In this document: one piece after another, positions 1-7,121 of the stretch
Layout of the letters: each line of letters opens with the position of its first letter
Position numbering within the stretch: position 1 is the first letter of the stretch
Assembly (NCBI GenBank): GCA_021204635.1
Contig: JAJPZB010000069.1
Location: 1-10,668 of the forward strand
Length of the DNA: 10,668 nt
Reading direction: 5' to 3'
From: Opitutia bacterium
GTDB lineage: Bacteria; Verrucomicrobiota; Verrucomicrobiia; Opitutales; UBA953
Program-made: the position numbers and the translations under genes
The notes under the pieces: model-generated
The model's database searches: none
What the model was told of the DNA's origin: nothing
What the model saw: only the letters and a program-made list of their open reading frames with translations

Positions 1-129
1 CGCTAAGTTAGCGGGAGGGGACCACGATAGTGGTGAGGGAGTGTGTTCGTTGAACTTCACCTGACTTTGCTCCCCACCACCAACCCAATCTCACCACCAA
101 CCCCTCCGAAAAAACCTTCGCCACAAACT
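1..129. repeat. Palindromic repeat unit, copy 1 (cut by the window edge)
   Basis: This stretch matches 160-289 in direct orientation, with about eight differences over the first 114 positions counted by eye. It opens inside a hairpin (CGCTAAGTTAGCG, 1-13). A second hairpin at 21-34 has the form ACCAC-GATA-GTGGT. It then holds GAGGGAGTGTGT, a CTGACTTTGCTCC stretch, two copies of CACCACCAACCC (75-86 and 92-103) and an A-run. No ORF here looks real. The unit begins left of the window, so its full length is not visible. Confidence 0.85.
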
Positions 130-135
130 TTACCT

Positions 136-289
136 CGCGTATGCAATACGCGATTCTCCCGCTAAGTTAGCGGGAGGGGACCGCGATAGCGGTGAGGGAG
201 TGTGTGCGTTGAACGTCGCCTGACTTTGCTCCTCACCACCAACCCAACCGTCACCACCAACCCCTCCGAAAAAAATCTCACTACAAACT
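136..289. repeat. Palindromic repeat unit, copy 2, with three hairpins
   Basis: Three hairpins lie in order. Hairpin A at 136-152 is CGCGTAT-GCA-ATACGCG. Hairpin B at 156-176 has arms CTCCCGCTAA and TTAGCGGGAG around a single G. Hairpin C at 180-193 is ACCGC-GATA-GCGGT. Positions 160-289 match copy 1 at 1-129. Hairpin C differs from copy 1 by two substitutions that restore pairing (A24-T31 becomes G183-C190). Two more CACCACCAACCC words follow at 234-245 and 252-263. The layout resembles REP/BIME-type dispersed intergenic elements, but I do not recognise the family. Confidence 0.85.
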
Positions 290-353
290 CCCGCAGCACT
301 CTGCCGTCACCACCAACCCGGCTACCCACCTGCGATGCGGGAGCACCAACGTA

Positions 354-397
354 ATTCTCCCGCGAACTTAACGGGAGAATCGCGCATTGCATGCGCG
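354..397. repeat. Inverted copy of hairpins A and B
   Basis: Read on the minus strand, 357-397 matches 136-176 at 37 of 41 positions. Hairpin B appears as ATTCTCCCG / CGGGAGAAT (354-380), with a 9-nt interior. Hairpin A appears as CGCGCAT-TGC-ATGCGCG (381-397). Two of the four differences form a compensated base pair in hairpin A. The other two, in hairpin B, give one G-T wobble and one mismatch. With 136-176 it forms an inverted pair separated by about 180 bp. Confidence 0.85.
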
Positions 398-581
398 AGA
401 TTGTTGCCACCACCAACCCGCCGCAATTCTACCTCACCACCATCCACCTCGCCACCAACCCAAATCCCACCACAGACCCAAGTCATACCACCAACCCAAA
501 TCTCACAACAACAAACCCAAATCCCACCACCAACCTCTAACCACAGACCCACCCACCACCATCCCATGGCATCACCACCAA

Positions 582-644
582 CCGAGAGGGACGTTAGTCC
601 CGAACAAATCCGTGTGACATCCCCTGCGGAACTCTGCCGCCACC
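582..644 (-). repeat. 63-bp 3'-flanking repeat, left copy
   Basis: The reverse complement of this stretch matches 10601-10663 at 58 of 63 positions, including a 37-bp identical core that starts GGATGTCACACGG. It holds two short hairpins: GCGG-7 nt-CCGC, whose loop contains three of the five differences, and GGGAC-TAAC-GTCCC. It lies about 57 bp past the stop codon of the transporter gene and in the same orientation. Partial relatives of its CGGCAGAG part occur around 298-307. There is no T-run, so it is not a classical intrinsic terminator. Confidence 0.85.
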
Positions 645-700
645 GCCGAGCCTGCTTCTCACCACCAACCCAATCCCGCCACCATCCCACGTCTCTGCGG

Positions 701-2488
701 CTATGCGCAGAAGACGAGGATGATGAGTTGGGCTACGAGGACGCGCATGAACATGGTCAGCGGATAGACTGTTGCGTATGCGACGTTTGGTGCCTCGTTT
801 TGTGCGACGTTGTTTGCGTAGGCGAGGGCAGGCGGGTCGGTGGTGATTCCTGCGACGAGGCCCATTATCGTGTAGTAGTTCATTTTGAACACGCTTCGCG
901 CGATAATTCCCACGAGGAGGAGCGGGATTGTGGTGATGAAAAATCCGATCAGGACCCACCAATATCCGCCGCCACAGACTGCTTCCAAGAACCCGTTTCC
1001 GGCGCCGAGGCCGACGCTTGCGAGGAAGAAGAGGATGCCGATTTCGCGGATCATGAGGTTGGCGGCGAGCGGCGTGTATGTGATGAGGTGCGACTTGTAG
1101 CCCAAGCTGCTGAGCAGGATTGCGACGATGAGCGGGCCGCCGGCGAGGCCGAGTTTCAGCGGCTGAGAGAGGCCGGGGATCGCGAACGGAATGCTGCCCA
1201 AAATCACGCCGAGCGCGATGCCGAGAAACACCGCGAGCAGGTGAGGGTGGTCCAAGCGCTTCAACTCGTTGCCGAGAGCCTTTTCGATGGCGTTGACGGC
1301 GTGTTCTTCGCCGACGACATTCACGCGGTCGCCGATTTGGAGGCGCAGATTCGGCGTGGCGATGAGGACGACGCCGGCGCGATTTATCCGCGTTATTGCG
1401 ACGCCCATGGCGGTGTAGGCGTCGAGCCGCGAGAGCGTGCGCCCGTTTATTTTGTCCTGCGAAACGATGATTCGGCGGCGGACGATTGTGGATTTTAGGT
1501 TGTCCCAATCGTCGCGCACCCAGTCGAGTTTTTTGCCGAAAAATGTCGTGATTGCCTCGGCGTTTGCCTTTGAGGCGATGACGAGCACGCGATCGCCGGC
1601 TTCGAGGACGGTTTCCGCCGTCGGCAGGGTGGGCGGATTTTCGCCTCGGCGGATGCGCGAGACGACAAATTCGCGGCTGCCGAAGAGCTCGGAAATTTTC
1701 GACATGGTCTTGCCGACGAGCGCGGGATTTTGGACTTCGAGCGTTATCGCGGTGCTGCTGTCGCCGAGAGCCGAACTGCCGTTTTGGTTGGCCTCGGCTT
1801 CTTTTGAGAGCGAAATTTTGAAGATTACGCGGATGAGAATCAGGGAAATGATTATGCCCACGACGGCGAGCGGGTATGCGCAGGCGTAGCCTTGCCCCAT
1901 CGTCCCCGAAAGCTGTTCGATGACCTTGCCGGCGGAGGAGTAGTCGGCGAGGGTTGTGCCGGAAAATTGCTCAATCAGCGCGGGGATGCGCTCGGGCGTG
2001 GCGGCGTTGGCGGCGAAAATCCCGTTGACGGTGTCGGAGAGCGCCTGTTGCGCGGCGCCGAGGCCGGGCGTGTTGGTGATGGCGCCCGACATCACGCCCG
2101 CCATCGTGTACATCGGGATTTTTGTGATGAAATGGAAGAGGATTGCCATCACGACGCTCGCCAAAACCGCCGTGACCGCCAAGGCGTTGAGCAGCATTCC
2201 GCCTTTTTTCAGCGAGGCAAAAAAGCCCGGGCCCACTTGGAGCCCGATCGAGAACACGAACAAAATCAGCCCGAGTTCTTTGACGAAGTGCAGCACGCCT
2301 TCGTTGACCCGAAAGCCGAGTTGCCCGAGCGCAATCCCGACGAAAAGCACGAGGGTTATGCCGAGCGAAATGCCGAAAATTTTTATCCGCCCGAGCGGAA
2401 TCCCAATCGCTATTGCGAGGGCGAAAATCAAAACCGTGTGTGCCACGCCGCCCACGTCGTTGAAAAAAAGATTTATCAACCAGTCCAT
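701..2488 (-). CDS. AspT/YidE-family transporter with two TrkA-C (RCK_C) domains
   Basis: This is an inner-membrane transporter of the aspartate:alanine exchanger (AAEx) family, 595 residues from the chosen ATG. Hydrophobic segments fill about residues 14-225 and 415-595. Between them, at about 246-320 and 334-405, are two soluble domains of TrkA-C type (for example LEAGDRVLVIASKANAEAI and LQIGDRVNVVGEEHAV). The two membrane halves share a related signature, GAITNTPGLGAA near residue 135 and GITTDPPALAYAN near 547, as expected for this internally duplicated family. ATG 2488 is preferred because it opens directly on a family-like N-terminus (MDWLINLFF) and follows a weak GGA at a plausible distance; a TTG at 2536 would add 16 basic residues. 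AspT itself exchanges aspartate for alanine, while YidE/YbjL substrates are uncertain, so the substrate here is unknown. The gene stands alone, divergent from the ankyrin gene. Confidence 0.93.
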   Translation of the reverse strand: MDWLINLFFNDVGGVAHTVLIFALAIAIGIPLGRIKIFGISLGITLVLFVGIALGQLGFRVNEGVLHFVKELGLILFVFSIGLQVGPGFFASLKKGGMLLNALAVTAVLASVVMAILFHFITKIPMYTMAGVMSGAITNTPGLGAAQQALSDTVNGIFAANAATPERIPALIEQFSGTTLADYSSAGKVIEQLSGTMGQGYACAYPLAVVGIIISLILIRVIFKISLSKEAEANQNGSSALGDSSTAITLEVQNPALVGKTMSKISELFGSREFVVSRIRRGENPPTLPTAETVLEAGDRVLVIASKANAEAITTFFGKKLDWVRDDWDNLKSTIVRRRIIVSQDKINGRTLSRLDAYTAMGVAITRINRAGVVLIATPNLRLQIGDRVNVVGEEHAVNAIEKALGNELKRLDHPHLLAVFLGIALGVILGSIPFAIPGLSQPLKLGLAGGPLIVAILLSSLGYKSHLITYTPLAANLMIREIGILFFLASVGLGAGNGFLEAVCGGGYWWVLIGFFITTIPLLLVGIIARSVFKMNYYTIMGLVAGITTDPPALAYANNVAQNEAPNVAYATVYPLTMFMRVLVAQLIILVFCA

Positions 2489-2887
2489 AAATTTCCGATT
2501 CAGCCTTTGTTTGACATGCGTTTTTATCCCCGCCAACCGGCAGAGGAACTTTAAAAGCCCCGCAAAAAATACTGTTGTGTCTGCAATTTCAAGAAAAAAT
2601 TTTTATGTCGCCCGCAAATCCGCTTGGTTGCTTGCAAATTTCGCAAAAATTGTTCTCGGAGCCGGCAAAAAACGCGCGATTTTTGAGGCGAAAGCCAAAA
2701 AATCATGGCGAAAAGATTGCCGCCGCGTTGCGCAAGAAAAACGGACGCGGCGTTTTCGCTATTCGCAAAAAGAGTTAATGGCGTTTCCAGATTTTCACAA
2801 AAAATTTGACTTCGACAGAGAAAAAATCTTAGTCTACCGTCCACGTGATATTTCGACACACACTAACTAATAAACGTCTATACTAAC
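2489..2887. other. Divergent AT-rich intergenic region
   Basis: This 399-bp gap separates the 5' ends of the transporter (minus) and ankyrin (plus) genes, so it should hold both promoters. It has many A and T runs and several GCAAAAA-like words. A 102-codon minus-strand ORF (2551-2859) has no recognisable domain and is probably chance. A weak minus-strand promoter-like pair, TTGAAA then TATTTT with a short 15-bp spacer, lies around 2567-2593. I see no strong terminator or riboswitch-like structure. Confidence 0.6.
2806..2835 (+). promoter_or_regulatory. Possible sigma-70-type promoter of the ankyrin gene
   Basis: TTGACT (2806-2811) is followed after 18 bp by TAGTCT (2830-2835), about 50 bp ahead of the ATG at 2888. 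The -35 box matches five of six consensus bases but the -10 box only three, so the call rests on spacing and position. A TATACT at 2879-2884 is too close to the start codon unless the transcript is leaderless. Confidence 0.35.
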
Positions 2888-5314
2888 ATGAAAGATTTAT
2901 TGAAAAAAATCTTGCCGGCGACATTTGCAATTTTTGTCGCCGCCTTCACAAGCATCTCTGCGGAAGCAAGAGAGTTTATTCCGGTTGCGGAATGGAAAAA
3001 TTTCTTGCAACCGAGCAGGGGGTCAAAGCGCATAATGTTGAATGCCGACGACAATTCGGCAGTGAGTGAAATTTCCGCAAAAGAAATCATTTTCCGCCCG
3101 CACAAACCATATTGCGTTTCGGCGAAAGGTCTCGGGCTGAGGATTGGCAGGGACGATTTTTTCGTGATTTTTGAAGTGAAAGATCTGCTCCCGGGTGCGC
3201 GCTCCCCTGTATTCAAATTTGAGGGAGATTGCGCATACGGCGTTTTTTTGAACGACGCCGACAACACAACGGCGACGGTTACGTGGAACAGAAGCAATTA
3301 TTTGGTAGAGGGGAAGCAAGCGGCGTCGGCGGACGGTGTGCTCACGTATGCATTTGTCTTTGATAAAGACAAACCGGAGGATGTGACGGTTTATAGCTTG
3401 AATACTGCCACCGGAGAGGCTGCAAAAATTTCATCTTCGTTTGCCGGAAAAACCATTGGCAAAACCCCGCAAGCCGGAGACAGCGCCGACGATATCACCA
3501 TCGGTACGGGGATTCGCACCGGCGACAATTTTGTAAATTACAAAGGGTTTACCCTGACAAAATTTGGCGTCTATAAGGGAAAATTCGCCAATTTCGCCAA
3601 CATCAATCAAGCAGGCGACGTTTTCCCTAAGGGTATCAATGTGCTATTGGAAGACGATGACGGCCGTAGTACTATTCAAACTCCCATTACGGATTCGCTG
3701 AAGACCTTGGGTGTTACCAACAAAGAACACGTAACTTTGTTTGCGGGAAATCAAATAACGGACAAAGAGAAAATGTTGTTTTTCGGGACAATACACGCCA
3801 ACCCGCTTCCTGTGCATTTGACAAAACTTGAAAATCTTTTAAAGGGAAGAAATACGTCGAAGGGTGTGCAAGCATATCTTCTTGCCGATGCTAAAAGGTG
3901 TCGCAATGCGCAAGCCGCCGAATTGTTGCTCAAATATGGTGCAAATCCGAACGTCCACACCTACACCGGTGATCCGATGCTCGCGAATTGCACGCCGGAA
4001 GTAGCCGAGGTTATGTTGAACTATGGGGCAGATCCAAATCTTTTGGGCGAACACGGGACGCCGTTGGATAGCGCGTTTGAGCAGGGGAATGTGAAATTGG
4101 GAATGATAATCCGCTCTTTCGGTGGAGATTTTCTCACGCAAAAAGATAACGTGGAAAAAGCGACATCAGGGGCGGATCCCGCCAAACCAATGTGGAAAGA
4201 AGTCCTCAACACAAAAAAGACGCGCGTAGCCACAGGGAAGGTTGAGATTCCGACGCCGACGGCAAGTTCTTTCGACAACACGGTGGTAAATGTCGGGTCG
4301 GCGGGATTGCAACCCTCCGAGAAGAAAGATAGTCCGGTGACGCTCGAAGACGCGTGCAGAGAGTGTGACGCCGAGGCATTCGAGAAATTGACAGCCGATA
4401 TGGGAAATCGGGCAAGTGAAGAGATAAGGCGCTATCATGGCGAAAACGGAAAAACCTTGGCTCACGAATTGTGCAGCAACGAGATCAAAGATTTGAACGC
4501 TTTTGTAAAAATTTTAGATAAATTGGTTGCCGCAGCACCTCTCTTGCTCTCGCAAAAGGACGTCAATGGTGAAACGCCGCTACATTATGCGATTTACGGA
4601 TCGGAGAAGCGTGAAATAGGGGAAAAGGATTATATGATACGCTTCCCCAATGAAAAGACGTTCGGACAAAGACGCTTTGTCGCAGAGGAGTTGTTGAAAC
4701 GAAAGCCGACATTAGTGAATGTGGCGGGCAATAGCGGTAACTCTCCTTTACATTGTGCAGTTGCGCGGAAGTACATGAACAAAACAGACGGGAAAGTAGA
4801 GATTGTTGTAAGTGGTGACCCGCAATTGGTAGATCTCCTATTGAAGCACGGCGCAAAAGTTGACGCTAAAAATTCCAAAGGGCAAACACCATTACTCATG
4901 ATTTTTGACACGGAGGATGATACGTCTTCTCATGTTATTACTTCCAGAATCGTTGATACCGCGAAATTGCTGATTTCCAAAAAAGCGAATGTCATGGCGT
5001 CTAACAACAATAAAAGCACTATTTTATATCTTGCTGTGGGGGAATTCGATATGACAATGAAGGATGAGAACGACACGAGCTTTTTCGATCTACTGTTGAA
5101 ATCCGGGGCAAACATTAACGCGAAAAACAAGTTCGGAATGACGCCATTAGATTTCGCAGAGGGCATTAGTTTCCCATCTTCAACGAGTTCGGGAACTGCT
5201 TCTGCAACAGTGTCAGACAGTGTTCGCAAACTCGAATCTCTCAAAAAATGGATTCGTGCCCACGGCGGGAAAAATGGCAAGGTGAAGAAAAAGAATAAGG
5301 TTAGCGATGACTAA
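2888..5314 (+). CDS. Exported ankyrin-repeat protein with an N-terminal beta-rich domain
   Basis: This 808-residue protein starts with a typical signal peptide (MKDLLKK, a hydrophobic stretch, then AEA with likely cleavage after residue 27), so it should act in the periplasm or outside the cell. Residues about 28-235 lack ankyrin motifs and alternate beta-like strands; a lectin- or LamG-like sandwich is a guess. Ankyrin repeats occur in two blocks. Block 1 is about residues 330-415 (AAELLLKYGANPN, AEVMLNYGADPN). Block 2 is about 516-795 (NGETPLHYAI, GNSPLHCAV, LVDLLLKHGAKVDAKNSKGQ, FFDLLLKSGANINAKNKFGM). A linker of about 100 residues separates them, and the C-terminus is a lysine-rich tail. 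Ankyrin repeats bind proteins, but the partner cannot be told. No Shine-Dalgarno sequence precedes the ATG. Codon use is richer in A and T than in most neighbours, which may mark a different origin. Confidence 0.92.
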   Translation: MKDLLKKILPATFAIFVAAFTSISAEAREFIPVAEWKNFLQPSRGSKRIMLNADDNSAVSEISAKEIIFRPHKPYCVSAKGLGLRIGRDDFFVIFEVKDLLPGARSPVFKFEGDCAYGVFLNDADNTTATVTWNRSNYLVEGKQAASADGVLTYAFVFDKDKPEDVTVYSLNTATGEAAKISSSFAGKTIGKTPQAGDSADDITIGTGIRTGDNFVNYKGFTLTKFGVYKGKFANFANINQAGDVFPKGINVLLEDDDGRSTIQTPITDSLKTLGVTNKEHVTLFAGNQITDKEKMLFFGTIHANPLPVHLTKLENLLKGRNTSKGVQAYLLADAKRCRNAQAAELLLKYGANPNVHTYTGDPMLANCTPEVAEVMLNYGADPNLLGEHGTPLDSAFEQGNVKLGMIIRSFGGDFLTQKDNVEKATSGADPAKPMWKEVLNTKKTRVATGKVEIPTPTASSFDNTVVNVGSAGLQPSEKKDSPVTLEDACRECDAEAFEKLTADMGNRASEEIRRYHGENGKTLAHELCSNEIKDLNAFVKILDKLVAAAPLLLSQKDVNGETPLHYAIYGSEKREIGEKDYMIRFPNEKTFGQRRFVAEELLKRKPTLVNVAGNSGNSPLHCAVARKYMNKTDGKVEIVVSGDPQLVDLLLKHGAKVDAKNSKGQTPLLMIFDTEDDTSSHVITSRIVDTAKLLISKKANVMASNNNKSTILYLAVGEFDMTMKDENDTSFFDLLLKSGANINAKNKFGMTPLDFAEGISFPSSTSSGTASATVSDSVRKLESLKKWIRAHGGKNGKVKKKNKVSDD

Positions 5315-5338
5315 AAATTCGCCCGCGACCATCCTGTG

Positions 5339-5377
5339 CCGCGCCGCGAACTCAGTTTGAGTGGATTTCCGGCGCGG
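5339..5377. terminator. Possible hairpin between convergent genes
   Basis: CCGCGCCG (5339-5346) pairs perfectly with CGGCGCGG (5370-5377). The 23-nt interior holds a small CTCA/TGAG hairpin and the stop codon of the minus-strand gene. It sits between the ends of two convergent genes, where a shared terminator would be expected. It lacks a T-run directly after either arm, so Rho-independent function is doubtful. Confidence 0.3.
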
Positions 5378-6032
5378 GGAGTGGCGCAGGGGGAGCGGCG
5401 AGGGCGGAGGCGTCGTCTATGACGCAGATTTCGTGGGGCGCGAGCGCGTTCCCGATTGCGTTGTCAAAGGCGTAGTCGCGTTCGTACCTGATGACGAAGC
5501 CGTCTTCGTCTGCCTCGATTTTTTGCAGTGAATCGCTTGCGCAAAACACGTAGCACGCGCCTTTGACTTTTGGGGCTGCGGCTCCGATTGTCTCGGGGTG
5601 GTCGCGTGCGGGGACGATTTTCACGAGGCTCGAGCCTTTTTCCGGCGCGATGTCCATTTTTTCCGAGAAATTTCCCGAGGGGAGTTCGGAGAAATAAAAA
5701 CGCACGCGATCATTTTGGACGCGCACGTTTAGCAGTATTCCGTTTGAAAACCCCGAGACCACGTATTCTCGTTTTTTGTGGTCGGCTTTTTTCACGGCGA
5801 TTTTTTCGACCTTTAAATTTTCGCCTTCCACGACAAGGGGCGACCACCTCACAACCTGCGCACCGCCATGCCTGAGCGCGTGTTGCAAACTGCCGTTGCG
5901 CACGCGCAGCTCGTACACCAAGTCCTTATTCGGGCTGGCAAGGAAGAGGCCTTTTCCCGAAGAGGCGAATGCGGAGACCAAGATCAGCAGGGCAAGCCCG
6001 GCGAAGAAGCAGATCATTATGTTTTTCAGCAT
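5352..6032 (-). CDS. Membrane-anchored or secreted protein resembling a lone GH97 N-terminal domain
   Basis: The 226-residue product begins with a hydrophobic segment (about residues 4-23), either a signal peptide or a single anchor. The next part resembles the start of the N-terminal beta-sandwich of glycoside hydrolase family 97 (SusB-like): LASPNKDLVYELRVRNGSLQ, then a WSPLVV stretch near 63-68, then NGILLNVRVQNDRVRFYF near 98-114, where GH97 proteins usually have a region ending in an FRY-like motif. The catalytic barrel is absent: the protein ends after about 200 exported residues in a proline/alanine-rich tail. Hydrolase activity is therefore not expected, and a binding or structural role is a guess. 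The gene faces the ankyrin gene tail-to-tail and is divergent from yicC. The GH97 resemblance was judged by eye and is moderate at best. Confidence 0.7.
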   Translation of the reverse strand: MLKNIMICFFAGLALLILVSAFASSGKGLFLASPNKDLVYELRVRNGSLQHALRHGGAQVVRWSPLVVEGENLKVEKIAVKKADHKKREYVVSGFSNGILLNVRVQNDRVRFYFSELPSGNFSEKMDIAPEKGSSLVKIVPARDHPETIGAAAPKVKGACYVFCASDSLQKIEADEDGFVIRYERDYAFDNAIGNALAPHEICVIDDASALAAPPAPLPAPEIHSN

Positions 6033-6037
6033 ACCGC

Positions 6038-6065
6038 TCTATAAGAGATGTGTCAGTCTTGCCAA
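6038..6065 (-). promoter_or_regulatory. Possible promoter for the GH97-N-like gene
   Basis: On the minus strand TTGGCA (6060-6065) is followed after 16 bp by TATAGA (6038-6043). Only five bases separate the -10 box from the ATG at 6032, so a transcript from here would start at or very near the start codon (leaderless or almost so). Confidence 0.3.
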
Positions 6066-6140
6066 GTCTCCCACGAAAGCGGCGCGGCGGCGAGACAAAA
6101 CTTGCGCCCCCGCGCGGGAACGCGTTTCATTTCGCATTTA

Positions 6141-7043
6141 ATGGGCAACGCAAGATCAATGACCGGCTACGGGCGCTCGACTTTTTCGGTGGGAAAGTTG
6201 GATTTCGCCGTTGAAATTTCGTCCGTGAACCAGCGTGGGCTCGCCGTGAGCGTCTCGACGATTCCCGAGTGGGCAATTGCTGCGGAGCGGCTTTTTGCGC
6301 CGCTTGCGAAGAAATATGTCTCGCGCGGGAAAGTGATTATCGCGATTCGCCCCGACTTCGCGGCGCGCGCGGGCTCGGCGGCGGAGAGTTTTTCGTGGGA
6401 CGAAGAGGCGGCGGGCGCGAGCGTGTTGCGGCTGAAGGCGGCGGCGGAAAAGTTGGGAATCAGCTTTGTGCCCGACGCAAAGTTCTACCTGCGCCTGGCA
6501 GAAATTCACCGCAAAAAATCGGCAGAAATCCCGTCGTTGGAAGACGCAGATGTCGTCGCAACCGTTTCTGCCGCCGTCATTTCCGCGCTGAAAAAGATGG
6601 ACGAAATGCGCGAGCGCGAGGGCGAATTTTTGCGGTGCGACTTGCTGTTGCGGATAGAAAAAATCCGCGCGCTCGTGGGCAAAATCCGCGGGTTGTCTGC
6701 GGACACTGTCAAGAATTTTCGCGCCGCGTTGTTGTCGCGGCTCAAAGGCATGGATTTGAAAATCGATTTTGACGACGAGCGTTTCCTGCGCGAGATCGCG
6801 TTTTTTGCCGACCGCTGCGACATCGCGGAGGAATTGACGCGCCTCGACAGCCACCTCGGGCAATTCGCCGATTGCTTGGGCGAGCGCGAGAGCGGGCGGA
6901 AATTGGATTTCGTTTGTCAAGAAATTTTGCGCGAGCTGAACACGATTGGCAGCAAGGCGAACAATGTCGCGGTGACGCGATGTGTCATAGAAGCCAAGAA
7001 CGAGCAGGAGCGGCTCCGCGAGCAAGTCCAAAACATTGAATGA
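6141..7043 (+). CDS. yicC: YicC-family endoribonuclease
   Basis: The 300-residue product has the hallmarks of YicC proteins, which in E. coli and Bacillus relatives have been linked to RNA cleavage and small-RNA turnover. It opens with SMTGYGR (residues 6-12) and VNQRGL (29-34) of the N-terminal domain. It ends with the conserved C-terminal domain: DRCDIAEELTRLDSHL (224-239), GRKLDF, LRELNTIGSKAN (263-274) and the terminal REQVQNIE. The ATG at 6141 is chosen because it places SMTGYGR at the usual distance from the N-terminus and gives a family-like length; an in-frame start at 6048 would add 31 residues with no family resemblance. There is no Shine-Dalgarno sequence. yicC often lies next to gmk (guanylate kinase), but here an ABC ATPase gene follows after 78 bp. 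Confidence 0.93.
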   Translation: MGNARSMTGYGRSTFSVGKLDFAVEISSVNQRGLAVSVSTIPEWAIAAERLFAPLAKKYVSRGKVIIAIRPDFAARAGSAAESFSWDEEAAGASVLRLKAAAEKLGISFVPDAKFYLRLAEIHRKKSAEIPSLEDADVVATVSAAVISALKKMDEMREREGEFLRCDLLLRIEKIRALVGKIRGLSADTVKNFRAALLSRLKGMDLKIDFDDERFLREIAFFADRCDIAEELTRLDSHLGQFADCLGERESGRKLDFVCQEILRELNTIGSKANNVAVTRCVIEAKNEQERLREQVQNIE

Positions 7044-7121
7044 CGCCGCGCCGGCGCCGTTGCCGCGAAAAAACTTACTCGCGCGACAGGCGTTTTGGCG
7101 CGAAGATTGCGCAAAAGAAAC

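Larger units (their letters stand above)
290..700. repeat. CACCACCAACCC-rich tract, non-coding
   Basis: Apart from the inverted hairpins at 354-397 and the 63-bp unit at 582-644, this stretch is mostly degenerate repeats of CACCACCAACCC. Exact copies lie at 308-319, 408-419 and 660-671, and many one- or two-base variants lie between 420 and 580. On the minus strand, which is the sense strand of the upstream transporter gene, the word is GGGTTGGTGGTG, with closely spaced G doublets and triplets. I see no believable gene here. ORFs that cross the tract translate to low-complexity Pro/Thr/His or Gly/Val/Trp runs. Confidence 0.8.

Noticed and set aside
1..397. Integron attC sites
   Set aside because: CTAAG/TTAG words recall attC cores, but the RYYYAAC...GTTRRRY pattern does not fit, and there is no integrase or cassette array.
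75..671. CRISPR array
   Set aside because: The repeated word is only about 12 bp, degenerate and irregularly spaced, and no cas gene is present.
335..1498. Long plus-strand ORF of 387 codons over the repeat tract and transporter gene
   Set aside because: Its first part is low-complexity repeat translation and the rest is antisense to a clear transporter gene, giving an Asp/Glu/Arg-rich shadow with no domain.
594..1508. ORFs ending in MSHGFVRD at both ends of the window (594-1508 minus and 10367-10651 plus)
   Set aside because: The shared ending comes only from the 63-bp repeat. Both ORFs are alternative frames of real genes (the transporter and panD), so a common protein C-terminus is not supported.
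2551..2859. 102-codon minus-strand ORF between the transporter and ankyrin genes
   Set aside because: It has no recognisable domain, lies in an AT-rich promoter region and would overlap the likely promoter of the ankyrin gene.
7079..7103. TCGCGC/GCGCGA hairpin between yicC and the ABC ATPase
   Set aside because: A 6-bp stem with a 13-nt loop and no T-run is easily expected by chance in GC-rich DNA.
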